Assembly: GCA_036874045.1 (NCBI GenBank)
Contig: CM072342.1
Location: 6,718,501-6,782,500, forward strand
Length of the DNA: 64,000 nt
Source: Cymodocea nodosa
Taxonomy: Eukaryota > Streptophyta > Magnoliopsida > Alismatales > Cymodoceaceae
Direction: 5' to 3'
The translations under genes and the position numbers were made by a program. Of the stretch, positions 1-10,892 are shown in pieces. Below the pieces are notes generated by a model. The model ran no database searches, had not been told where the DNA came from, and saw only the letters and a list, made by a program, of their open reading frames with translations. Numbering within the stretch: the stretch's first letter is position 1; each line of letters opens with the position of its first letter.

Positions 1-958
1 ATGTAATTGATTCATATTAATGAATGTAAATTTTTCAAATGCAATATTCATACGTGTTTTTGGATGTGAAAATGAATGGAATGTATTGACTGTTATACAT
101 ATTTTGTGAAATATTATGAAAGAATGTTTAACAGATTTACAATTTGCTGAATGACAGGATAAATGCTTAAAAATTTCTACTTGTTGCAAGGTAAAATGTA
201 AATTCTACATAACATAAAATGACCTGCAAGTTAAATCTTTATATAATGTTCAGATTTAAACGAATTTTAATCGGAATGATGCATTAATGATATAGATTTA
301 ACTTTATTTCAGTTAGCAGAATGAAAAAGAAAAAAAACAGAGAGGAACTTACGAGAGTAAAACTTAGAGGTTGCCAAATGTTAACTCAACGAAGTTAGTC
401 CATGGAGTTAGCAACAGTAACCGACTGTGTTCCATTGAGTTATCTGTAACTCAACGAGGTTAGTTCGTGGATTAAGCAAAACAATTTTTTTTTTTTAACC
501 ACGAATGAAACTTCATCGGTTTAGCGGTTACCAAAATTTAAAATTAGTAGTGGTACACGTACCCATAAAAACAGGAACCACAATGCACGTTGCAGGACAT
601 GTTCTTGCAACGAGATTTATTCACTTTATGAATATGTAGTATATATATAAAACAGATTGTTATTTACGAGTTACCAATACTTTTAAAAGAAAGGAGAATG
701 CATTGGAGGAACTGGAAGGAGAAGCAGCTGATTCAACTTCATCCGATAACAAATATTTATTGAATGGAAAACTTCAGACTAGTATGTAATTAATCTTCTG
801 CTATTTATTTACTTCAGATCCAATACAGACAAGTTTTTATATCAGTAAGCTTTTTCTGTATTAATTGATGATTTTAATTTCTTTTCATAAGCAATAGTAA
901 TTGAGCAAATATGATTATTTTCATTCAGCACACATCATCAAAACAAAAATACTCAACA
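1..958 (-). repeat. 3' LTR of the Sirevirus, partial and atypical
   Basis: Minus-strand LTR start TGTTGAGTATTTTTG lies at 958, next to the polypurine tract. Bases 811-958 match 12312-12459 of the 5' LTR with about four differences in 148. To the left the match collapses, although 380-475 still holds the LTR array words (AACTCAACGA, GTTAGTTCGTGGA). The 5' LTR is 1567 bp, so the LTR end with the terminal CA should lie about 600 bases left of the window. Positions 690-790 hold a less AT-rich, exon-like stretch not found in the other LTR. Confidence 0.7.
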
Positions 959-972
959 ATCTCCCCCTTTTT
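959..972 (-). other. polypurine tract of the Sirevirus
   Basis: On the minus strand the sequence AAAAAGGGGGAGAT directly abuts the LTR start TGTTGAG. This is the expected plus-strand primer for LTR retrotransposons and has the AGGGGGAG core typical of Sireviruses. A weaker copy (AAAAAGGGAGAG) lies around 1269-1280. Confidence 0.85.
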
Positions 973-1460
973 GATGATGACAAAATCATATTAAATCAAT
1001 TATGAAATATGTATAACTCAACAAAGCACCTTCGTTGGGTTAACTTTTAATTCAACAAACTTTGTTTGTTGACTTAAGTTCACTTAAGCTTATTTCTATT
1101 GTTTGTGTAAATTTTACCTCTCAGAACTAAAAACTCTCAAATGTCAATAATTATATAAGTATCAGTTTTCTAATTATCATCTATCAGATTACAATAACCA
1201 TTTAAATAGCATCTCCTTTTATAATATATATATGCAATTAAGATCATAATCATCTTTTTATAATATTTCTCTCCCTTTTTGTCATTAATCAAAAAAATAA
1301 TTACAAAGAATATATATACATATATAAGAGATATAATTACAACAACTCTTTCTGTAAACAAAAATAATAATTGAAGACATTTACAGAAAATGTATTGTTC
1401 AATCAAATCAAACAAGTAATACAAACATTACATTTTGTATTCAGAAACAAACAAAAACAG

Positions 1461-3752
1461 TTATCGACCCCTCCTAAGTATATCACTTATAGCATTACAT
1501 ATTTTATCTACTAGATGCCTAATATCATTTCTGATGTCGTTAAGCACTGCATCTAAGTCAAGAGGTAGTTGGGTTTGCTGTTCTGCTTGAACTGAATAAC
1601 TTTGTTGTTGTTGTTGTATATGGTCTGTATCAGGTTGTTGTTGTTGTTGTCGTTGAGGTTTATGCATGGCCTGGAATTTTTGCAAATCTTTGACACTAAA
1701 TGCTCTCATGCCTTTAGTTTCAGAGGGTCAGTCGGATAAATTCAATTGGCTTGCAATGAGTATACATATAGCATCACCATAAAATAACTTTGAATTCATA
1801 TGCTGTAGTTGAGAAGTGAAAATATCAAACCAATTGATTTAAATTCTATTCAGCAAGCTATAAGTTGCATATAAACAACTTCTGCTGACTTCCATATTGT
1901 GTCCAACTCTTTGAAATAAATTTGCATGTAATATATTTGCAATAAACCTTGACTCTGCATTCAGATTTTCCATTAATCTCATTTCAGAATATACATTTGG
2001 AATTTTTGATAAAGACTGAATGTTCCATTCCAATTGTCTTATCATGTCAAATCTGTTGGTAACAACAACACCTTCATTCTTTAATCCTAAAACTTCAAAA
2101 ATTAACTCAGGAGACAATATAAACTCATGTTCATTTATTTAAGTTTTCAGAAAATTTCCATTCTTGACCAGATTGCTATAAAAAGCTGCAATAAGCTCTG
2201 TGTATTGCTTCCATTTCGTTCCTACTGGCAAGAATGTAATGAGGCCTTGAAACTCAAACAAATCTCTTATGTCCATCAAATTTCTGAATTTTATTGGACG
2301 AGCATGCAGAATCTGACATGTAATCAGATTATTATATTTCTGCAATGCTTCTTCAGATCTAAAATGAATTATATTACCTTGAATGTTTAACATTGTACAC
2401 AAAGAAGGTGATACCTGAAGCTGTGATTCAGAGTTTAATTCATCTTCAGGAACCTCTTCTTCAAAATGAATGTCATGTTGTTCCTCTTCCAAAATATTAT
2501 CTTGAAGCTACTCAAGTAAGCTTGATTCTTCAGCTTCAATAGTGTTAGGAACATTGTCAATATGCTCAACATTCATCTGTTCAGTCTCTATAGAATGTTT
2601 AAAGTACAATTTTTCTACAAATTCTACAGCCGGTGTATCTGTTTGTAATTGTTCATTTTGTTCAACAAATATTTCCATTGATTCATGCTGTGAATTCTCA
2701 GACTCTGCTTCTATAGATTCCGTAGAAGGCTGGTTAACTTTTAGCTCTTCTAAAGTCTTAGCAATTTCAATATCTACTACTCCAGACAATTCAGCCTTTG
2801 AACTAGTTACTGCCACAACATTGTCAGTTATATCTGCAATAACTTGTTCAATGTCAGGTGCCTAATGCTCTGATTTGTCAATTTCTGCATCATCAAGACT
2901 TGTACTAATAGAAAAACTTGAGCTTATATTTGACTTGGATTTCTTCTCAAGCTTTCTAGCAAGGGAAAATAAAGTCTCATTATCTTCACCAGTTTCAATG
3001 TGTTCGGAACTGATGAGTTTATCAGATGCACAAAAAGGTACAATGTCTAGACATACATTATCCTTTGAAAATAAATTTTCATCTGATTTTCCTTTTTCAA
3101 TAGACTTTGTTTCCTTAGACATAATTTTTCTAACTTTCCTTCTTCTATAACATTTCTGTTTCTCCTTTTCAAGTATTGCTGTTTTCTTTTCAAATTGCTC
3201 CATAAAAGTTTTTTGCTTTAATTCTTCTAAGACACTATCTATTGCAACGGCCTTTCGAAGACTATCAACTTTTGTTTTGTCTACAGCAATATCTGATTCT
3301 ACTTGTTTTGAATATAAAGGAGTAGGGACAGCTGATTCATGCTCTTCCTCAAATGCATGTAGTCTTGTACCGTTTATAGGAGTTTGAGGAGTTCTATTTG
3401 ATGAACCTACACCTTTTTCCAAATATTTTGCATACTGTTCCAAAAATGCAATCTCAGCACATTTCATTCTGTATTCTCTATCATATTTACTTCAAATACC
3501 CATGTATGTAATACTTGTATCAGTATGTTGAAGTTCTTGTCTAACTTCATCTAATATATCCTGAGAAAAGAAGTAATCTTTATAAAGTTCTTCTAACCTT
3601 TTGTCCACTCGAAATATTTTCTTGAACCAAGTACGTGGAACTTCATCATTCTCTATTTCTTTTCCTTTTGCATCTCTTTTGCTTTTGCCTTTTCCTCTGC
3701 CACGACCTTTGTAGAACTTGGAGACCATCGTCGCAGGTTGTAATAGCAACAA
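1461..3752 (-). pseudogene. Sirevirus third ORF downstream of pol, five in-frame stops
   Basis: A single minus-strand frame of 764 codons runs from 3752 to the TAA at 1461, broken by TGA (3492), TAG (2862), TAG (2508), TAA (2139) and TAA (1839) with no frameshift. That pattern marks a formerly coding ORF decayed by point mutation. The N-terminus is basic (KGRGRGKGKSKRDAKGK; a second possible Met is at 3730), the middle is acidic and rich in E, S and K, and the C-terminus is rich in glutamine. A segment around 2117-2400 with ...FYSNL... and ...ELIFEVLGLKNEG... resembles, from memory, the 'putative plant transposon protein' domain found in some plant retroelements. Sirevirus third ORFs are often called envelope-like; I see no signal peptide or membrane segment, so I do not call it envelope. 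Confidence 0.75.
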
Positions 3753-3810
3753 GCGAGAAAGATTTTCTTGACAAAGTTTACAAATAACCTATGTCCGCGT
3801 GTTATAAGAG

Positions 3811-4060
3811 TTTAAATAGGGTTTTTAGGAGTATAACTCAATGTGAAGATAAGTCGAGTTTAGAAATTAAATAAATATTGAATAAAGTTTATTCAATCAA
3901 GGTACCCGAAATATTCAAGTATAACTCGTTGAGTTAACTAACCTAACAAGTAAAACACTGTCTAGAGGCAGTTTTACACGTTAACTTATCTAATATAATG
4001 TCTAGTTAGTACACTTAAACAAGTTTCGGATGCTTCCAACTAAAACGTTCCGAAAACAAC
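3811..4060 (-). promoter_or_regulatory. LTR-like internal promoter block upstream of the third ORF
   Basis: Minus-strand CCTATTTAAA (3811-3820) is a TATA-like box about 60 bases upstream of the third ORF start. Behind it lie the near-palindrome TAACTCGTTGAGTTA (3922-3936), GTTAACTTA words, and TTCGG / TTCCGAAAA words at about 4026-4060. These are the array words of the LTRs in this window, so the block looks like a copy of LTR promoter material inside the element. Promoter function is inferred. Confidence 0.45.
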
Positions 4061-5315
4061 ACACATGCTAAAACTTAACATTATCTTGAGAACATAGTAA
4101 ACTATTTGAACATTTTGTCCTTTGAATCTAAAATAGTTTATTTGTCTTTTTAAATTATTTTATCAAGATTTTAAGAGGACATTAATTCAGATTAACTAAG
4201 ATTTGTATTTTAAATTATATTAATCTGTTTTTGACATTGTTAATGCTCCCCCTACAAATATACTTCAAATATATTCAATTAAAATACAAAATATACTTGT
4301 AGTGACAATAGATGTTAAGTATAACTATACTTTTACATTTTCTTTTCAAAGACTTCCATTATCCTGACATCATCAAAAATGATTTTCAGAATCAATTCCT
4401 ACTGTATATGAATCAAAACACAACTTTGAACTCAATTCGATTAATTCAAGGAGAATAAAAGAATGTATCTCAAATAAACGTTTTCAAAAGTACTAATGTT
4501 GATTCAATAAATCAGTAGTCATATTGGTATAAACTATATGCGATTCAAAGATATCTATAATTAATGAAATAACTTTTTCTTTTCAAAACATTAAATATTG
4601 ATAATTTTCTTTAAAAGTTAGTTTGAAAAGCTTGAATCATACAAGAGCTTTCTAATGTACCCGTGTAATGAGCTATCAGTCAACAATCCCAGATCTAATC
4701 AGGACCTTAGGTTGTCAGATTTAAAGAATCCTTTTTCAGGACAACAATCCTTACATACCTATCTGCTCAAGTACAAAAGGTTCGTGATCAAACTGATCAT
4801 TAAACTCTTAAAGATTTTCACTTTGTAAGCACTTTTCATTTTAAGCACAGTATATATGTATTCCATTAATACAGATGCAATAAAACACAAATCTCATACA
4901 ATTTTTACTTCTATGATTGTACTGAGAATATGAATCAGTTTCAATAAGCTTATACTTTTGATTAACAGTTTAAGATGAGTTACATATAACTTATTCTACA
5001 AGTTTAATCAATTAAGTCAAATTTATGCATGATCATATGCATTTTCCTTGATTCAAAGAAAACATTTAATCAAAATTTCAGAATGTCAGAAGTATTTAAT
5101 GTTTTTCATTTACACTTCCACTTAAAATCGTAAAAACATTAAAATTGATAAACTACTTAAAATCAATAAGATACTACTATGATTTTACAATAAATACATA
5201 GTATCTTAAGCAGCAGTTTAGATATTACTTTAGATATTTATAATAAGTATATAATATCTATGAGGTGAACAACATCATCAATAATATTTATCTTTTTATG
5301 TGGAGTTTAAGCATT
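4061..5315. other. Sirevirus spacer between pol and the third ORF, no gene
   Basis: AT-rich, with stops in all frames and no recognisable domain. An internal polypurine-like tract, GTAGGGGGAGC on the minus strand, lies at 4245-4255. Sireviruses are known to carry several such tracts upstream of the 3' LTR. Confidence 0.6.
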
Positions 5316-8300
5316 TTACACATTACATAGCCTACAAATACCTAAATTTAATCTAATGTTGCAGAATGTATTTTCGTCTAGAGGTTTTGTAAATATATCA
5401 GCTAATTGATTTTTACTAAACACAAATTCTAATTTAATTTTTCCTTTAATTACGTTATCTCTTAGAAAATGATGTCTAACCTCTATATGCTTTGCTCTTG
5501 AATGTAATACAGGATTTTTGGAAAGATTTATTGTAGAACTACTGTCACAATAAATCTCAGTTGTATCATAAGATAATCCAAAATCTTCTATAGTTTGCCT
5601 TATCCACAGAATCTGAGTGCAACACAGTGCAGCAGCAACATATTCAGCTTCTGTAGTAGAAAGTGCTACACAGTTTTGCTTTTTACTAAACCATGACACC
5701 AAATTATTTCCCAATAATTGACATATGCCACTAGTACTCTTTCTATCAGATTTAGATCCTGCATAATCAGCATCAGTATATCCAATAAGATCTATTGAAC
5801 TATCCTTAGAATAATACAGTCCGAAATTTTTAGTTCCTTGTATATATCTAAATATTCTTTTAACTGCAATTAAGTATGATTCTTTTGGATTAGATTGAAA
5901 TCTAGCACAAACACACACAGCAAACATAATATCAGGTCTACTAGCAGTCAAATAAAGTAAAGAACCAATCATACTTCTGTATTTTCTTTGATCTATAGAT
6001 TTTCCTGTCATCAATGTCTAACTTTAAAGTAGTACTCATAGGAGTTCCTCGAATCCTTGTATCATTAAAATTAAATTTCTTAAGCATTTCATCTGCATAT
6101 TTTTCCTGATTTAAAAATATACCTTTATCCATTTGCTTAATTTGAAGTCCTAGAAAATATGAAAGTTCTCCTATCATACTCATTTCAAACTGATTAGTCA
6201 TCTCTTCAGAGAATATTTCTATCAACTTATCAAAGGTTGCTCCAAAGATTATATCATCCACGTATATTAGAACAACAATCTGATATTTACCATCTCTCTT
6301 AATAAATAGAGTATGATCCACTTTTCCCATGATATAGCATTTTTCTATTAAAAAAGTAGACAATCTTTCATACCATGATTTAGGTGCTTGCTTCAAACCA
6401 TATAAGGCTTTCTTCAATTTATACACAAAGTCAGGATTTTTAATATCTTCAAATCTAGGTGGTTGTTTTACATAGACTTCTTCATTAATTAAACCATTTA
6501 GAAATGCACTCTTTACATCCATTTGATATAATTTAAAATCCATATAACAAGCATAGGCCAATAATATTCTAATACTTTCTAACCTAGCCACAGGAGCAAA
6601 TGTTTCATCATAATCTAATCCTTCTTCTTGTGTATACCCTTGTGCAACTAATCTAGCTTTATTCCTTATAATTTGACTAGTTTCGTTAGTTTTGTTTCTA
6701 AAGATCCACTTTGTACCTATTATGGACTGATTTTCTGGTGGAGAGACTAATTCCCATACATCATTTCTGATGAATTGATTTAGTTCTTCTTGCATTGCCA
6801 CTATCCAATTTTCATCAGATAATGCTTCTTGTATATTCCTTGGTTCCACCATAGAAACAAACATACACATACTATTTAAATTTACTAAAGCTCTAGTTTT
6901 AACTCCCTCATTAATATTACTAATGACTTGAGTAATGGGATGTGATGAAGAATAACGCCAATTTCTTTGATTTTCCTCAATATTCTCATCAACATCTGAA
7001 AGTCCATCACTTTCATCATTAGTTTGATCATTTAAGTTCATATTTTTGATTTTCTCAGATAAATCATCAATCTCTCTATTGATCTCTAACTCATTTGGAA
7101 AATTGATCAAGTCATCATTATCAGCTTTAGATTGAGATTCTCTAAGAGAATTTTCATTGAAGCTTGCATGGAGGGTTTCTTCAATAATCCTAGAAGTCTT
7201 GTTATATACTCTATAGGCTTTACTTCTAGAAGAGTAACCTACAAAAATTCCTTCATCCGATTTAGCTTGAAATTTATCTCTTTTATCCTTAGTATTAAGA
7301 ATAAAACACTTGCAGCCAAATGGTTTCATATAGGAAATTTTTGGAACCCTATTAAACATAATTTCAAAAGGAGTTTTATTAACATGAGGTCTTAAATGAC
7401 TTCTGTTAATAACATAACAAGCTGTATTTACTGCTTCAGCCCAAAGATTTTGAGGTAACTTATGTTCATTCAACATAGTTCTAGCCATTTCTTGAAGTGA
7501 TCTATTCTTTCTCTCAACAACACCATTTTGACACGGTGCTCTTGGAAAAGAAAATCTGTGATCAATGTCATGCTCATTACAATAGTTATCCATTTGATCA
7601 TTATCAAATTCAGTTCCATGATCACTCCTAAGTTTTTGAATAGAGACACCTTGCTCATTTCGAACAAAAATGCAAAACATTTTAAATTTTTCAAAAACTT
7701 CTGTCTTAGATGCTAGAAAATATACCCAAGTGTATCTAGAGAAGTCATCTACTAAAACAAATACATACCGTTTACCACCAAGACTCATGATTCTTGTTGG
7801 TCCAAATAGATCCATATGTATAAGTTCTAAGACTCTCTTGCTTGAAATATCAGTTTTGGATTTAAAAGAGTTTTTGTGAAGTTTACCTAACTCACATGCA
7901 TCACACATAAAGTTCTTTGAGTATTTAATCTTTGGTAAACCTCTCACTAAATATTTTCTAGATAGTTTATGTAACAGTCTCATATTTATATGCCCAATCC
8001 TTCTATGCCATAGATATGCATCACTAGTTTCAGCTAGCAAACATGAATTTAAATCAACTACACCAGAAGGTAAAGATAAAATACATACAGAACTTTTTCT
8101 TTTAGCAATAAACTTAATTTCATCTGTATTTTTATCAATTATTTTGCATACATTATCTTCAAACACTATATAATATCCATTTTCAATTAGTTTTATGACA
8201 CTCAACAAATTAAATCCTAGGTTTTCTACATATAATACATTCGAAATAACACAAGTAGGAGTTATTTGAACATTGCCCATACCTATGATTTTATCTTTGC

Positions 8301-8430
8301 TTTTGTTTCCAAATGTTACACTTCCTTTCATGGTATTTGTAAAATTTTGTAATAGACTTTTTTGTCCGGTCATGTGACTTGACGCTCCACTGTCCAAGAT
8401 CCATTTTGATGTTGTTTCCTCCTGCAACAC
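5316..8430 (-). pseudogene. Sirevirus pol: protease, integrase, RT, RNase H (one frameshift)
   Basis: The polyprotein supplies protease, integrase, reverse transcriptase and RNase H for copying and inserting the element. Residues count from 8430. Protease motif LDSGASSHMTG is at 12-22. Integrase zinc finger is H142/H147/C176/C179 and its catalytic residues are D207 (DLFGP), D270 (RSDHGTEF) and E306 (NGVVERKN). RT has LVAQGYTQ, QMDVKSAFLNG and the catalytic YVDD at 723-726. Near 6000-6020 a single frameshift moves the reading into the next frame, which continues as RNase H from 6014 with DADYAG, STTEAEYVAA and HSRAKHI and ends in TAA at 5316. The order PR-INT-RT-RH is that of Ty1/copia. Apart from the frameshift all catalytic motifs look intact. 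Confidence 0.93.
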
Positions 8431-8433
8431 AAA

Positions 8434-9714
8434 TTAAGAAAAACTTTTTCTTGGTACCCAATGTTGTTGAGGACCAAGTTCATTAAACGCATATTTCTTC
8501 TTTTTGTTTAAAAATAGTTTAACATTATCATTTATATTCTTATTAGTTGTAAGTACTATTGATTTATCATTAGCTTCATACTCACATATAGCATTATTGC
8601 TTTTGCAATCATTCTTTTTGTTTTCAGATGTAGTATAATCAAGACCAAACATATTTTTATGAGATGTTAATTTATTTTGGTCATGCTTATACATTTCTAT
8701 AAGTTCATACCAATATTTTGTACTTGTATTAACACTTTCCGTACATACAAAATCTTTTTCTGCACAAGAATTTTTTGTTTTATCACATGCAGAATGAGTA
8801 ATTGGTCTAATACCAGTGTATTGAATTACATGCTCAGGTTTCTGAAATTTCAATTTACTACAATTGTCTGAAATTTTAGAAACATTAGAAACTGAATTTC
8901 TAGAACAAGAAACAAGATTTTTAGAAACATTTATAGTCATGTTAGAAGTACAATTTGACAAATCACATTGATTTATATTATTACTACATGATTCATCCCT
9001 TGAAGTATCTACTTCTACATATTTATTACCTTGTTTTATAATAAAAGGAATTTTAGTCTTAGATTTACTTGAACTGCAACTAATAAATCCTTTATTGGCT
9101 TGAGATTCAGGATATTCAGGATAATCAAATCTTAAGCCAAATTTATAAGACACCGCAGGGGTACTAGTTAGTTTGTCTAACTTAGTTTGACTTAAATTCC
9201 ATTTCTCAAAGGTAGAATTTAAATCTTGCTCTCTCAGTTTTAATTTATCTATTTCTAATTCAAGTTCATTTATATTGTTTCTCAACATTTCATTTTCAGA
9301 TTCTATCTTTAATTTTTCAGCATTTATATTCTGTATTTGTTCATGCAAGATACATTCATTAAATCTAAATTTTTGCAAATCTCTAGCATGATTTTCATTA
9401 TCACATTTAAACTTTTCTAAAGTAGTAGACAGGAAACAATTTTCTTCTTCCATAATAGATGAAGATTTTCTAATATTCTTATTTTCTAGTTTACATACTT
9501 TAAGTTTTTGTAATAATGCATGATAAGCACATAATAATTCATTAAAGTTGAAATCTGAATGACTTTCATGATCAGATATTACCTCAGACTCATCTGCCAT
9601 GAAGCACACATGAGCAACGTCTTCTAACTCTTGTTCTCCTTCTGAATGTGAAGATTTTGATGCTGATTCCTCAGATTCAGACTCTTCAGACATGTCATCC
9701 CAAGTGACATTCAA
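8434..9714 (-). pseudogene. Sirevirus gag C-terminal coiled-coil extension
   Basis: Same frame as gag and pol, separated from them by TAG (9748) and TAA (8434). The product has an acidic serine-rich start, then a long heptad-like stretch rich in E, K, N and L (roughly 9200-9500), then a low-complexity Asn/Ser-rich tail. Sirevirus Gag proteins are known for such coiled-coil extensions. The gag-only element at 38235-43879 carries a similar segment (41048-41263). Whether the TAA before pol is decay or a suppressed stop cannot be told from one copy. Confidence 0.75.
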
Positions 9715-9747
9715 AGCCTTTTTCTTGTAAAACTTTTTCTGAGTTTT

Positions 9748-10692
9748 CTAAGCTGTCTTCTTCTGATTTGTCCTACTTTGCTTTTCATTTTTCCTCATAG
9801 GACAATCTGGAGAAAGATGTCCAGGTTTCTTACAGTTGTAACATACATACTTTTTGGATGAAGAATTCTTGTCATTCAATGATTTTGACGTTGAGGGTTT
9901 ATCATTTTTGTTCCTTTGCTGTTTCCTAGCTTTCCATGCTTTCTTGAATTTCCTAGTCAGCAAAATCAAATCCTCGTCAGAATCAGTAGATATATCAGAA
10001 TCTGAATTAATTTCGAAGGCTATTTCTTTTTTTATTTTTAGTTTGTTGTGACTCAGTGATTCATTTAATTGAACTTCATAAGGTGTTAAATTTCCTATAA
10101 GTTCATTCATTAAATAAACATTTAAATCTCGTGATTCCTCAATTGATGTTACTTTCTTAGACCATTTAGAACTTAGGGATCTGAGAATTTTCCTCACCAA
10201 ATCCTTCTGTTCAAAATTCTTTCCTAAACATTTTAAAGAGTTTATGATATCAAGAAATCTGGAAAACATCTCAGAAATATTTTCGTCTTCATGCATCTTA
10301 AAGAGTTCATACCTATGAATCAACATGTTTATTTTTGTCTCTTTAACTTGAGAAGTACCTTCATGTGAAACTTCTAATGCATGCTACACCTTATAAGTAG
10401 ATTTATATGCCGACACTTTACTGAACTGTTCATAACTCAATGCACAGAATAAAATATTTAAGCCCTTAGCATTCAGAGTTTCATTTTCTTTTTCAGTAAT
10501 TGTCCAAGTATTATAAGGGGTAGTTAATGGAGTATATGGTTTAGAAATCATGAACCACAACTTATGATCTATACTTTGAAGAAAAACAGTTATCTTATAT
10601 TTCCAATATTCAAAATGTATTCCATCAAATAAAGGAGGACGATTAAGATTTTGACCTTCATATAAAGAAAAATTACCATTTCCAGTAGCCAT
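9748..10692 (-). pseudogene. Sirevirus gag: capsid and zinc knuckle
   Basis: Structural protein of the virus-like particle. It starts MATGNGNF... with the family motif RPPLFDG near residue 20, followed by a UBN2-type capsid region that is interrupted by an in-frame TAG at 10384 and resumes in the same frame. A CCHC zinc knuckle CYNCKKPGHLSPDC lies at 9802-9843. A basic tail follows. The start codon at 10690-10692 lies about 190 bases from the primer-binding site, as expected for gag. Confidence 0.9.
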
Positions 10693-10878
10693 TTTACCTT
10701 AGATTTTTCAACCTATTTGATTTTAAACAGTCTAAAAATTTTAAAACAACTTGAGCCTTAAATCAATAGAGTTAAACGTATGCTCAGATATTAATTTCTG
10801 TTTAAAAATAAGGAAGGTAGAATAAGCAATGATATTAAATAAGTTGGTATCGATTTTATATCAAAGATTATTAACAAA

Positions 10879-10890
10879 GCTCTGATACCA
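10879..10890 (-). other. primer-binding site (initiator methionine tRNA)
   Basis: The minus strand reads TGGTATCAGAGC, complementary to the 3' end of plant initiator-Met tRNA, two bases from the end of the 5' LTR. It fixes the LTR boundary at 10893. Confidence 0.95.
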
Positions 10891-10892
10891 CT

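Noticed and set aside
1580-1650. Microsatellite (TTG/CAA) as a separate feature
   Set aside because: It encodes the Gln-rich tail of the third ORF in frame, so it is part of that ORF.
2127-2390. Plus-strand ORFs across 2127-3150 as genes
   Set aside because: They are antisense shadows of the third ORF, without domains.
1461-3752. Envelope gene of an endogenous retrovirus
   Set aside because: Position after pol suggests it, but no signal peptide, fusion peptide or membrane helix is visible; kept as an unclassified third ORF.
8677-10051. Plus-strand ORFs over gag/pol (also 7132-7879)
   Set aside because: Antisense shadows of the well-supported minus-strand polyprotein.
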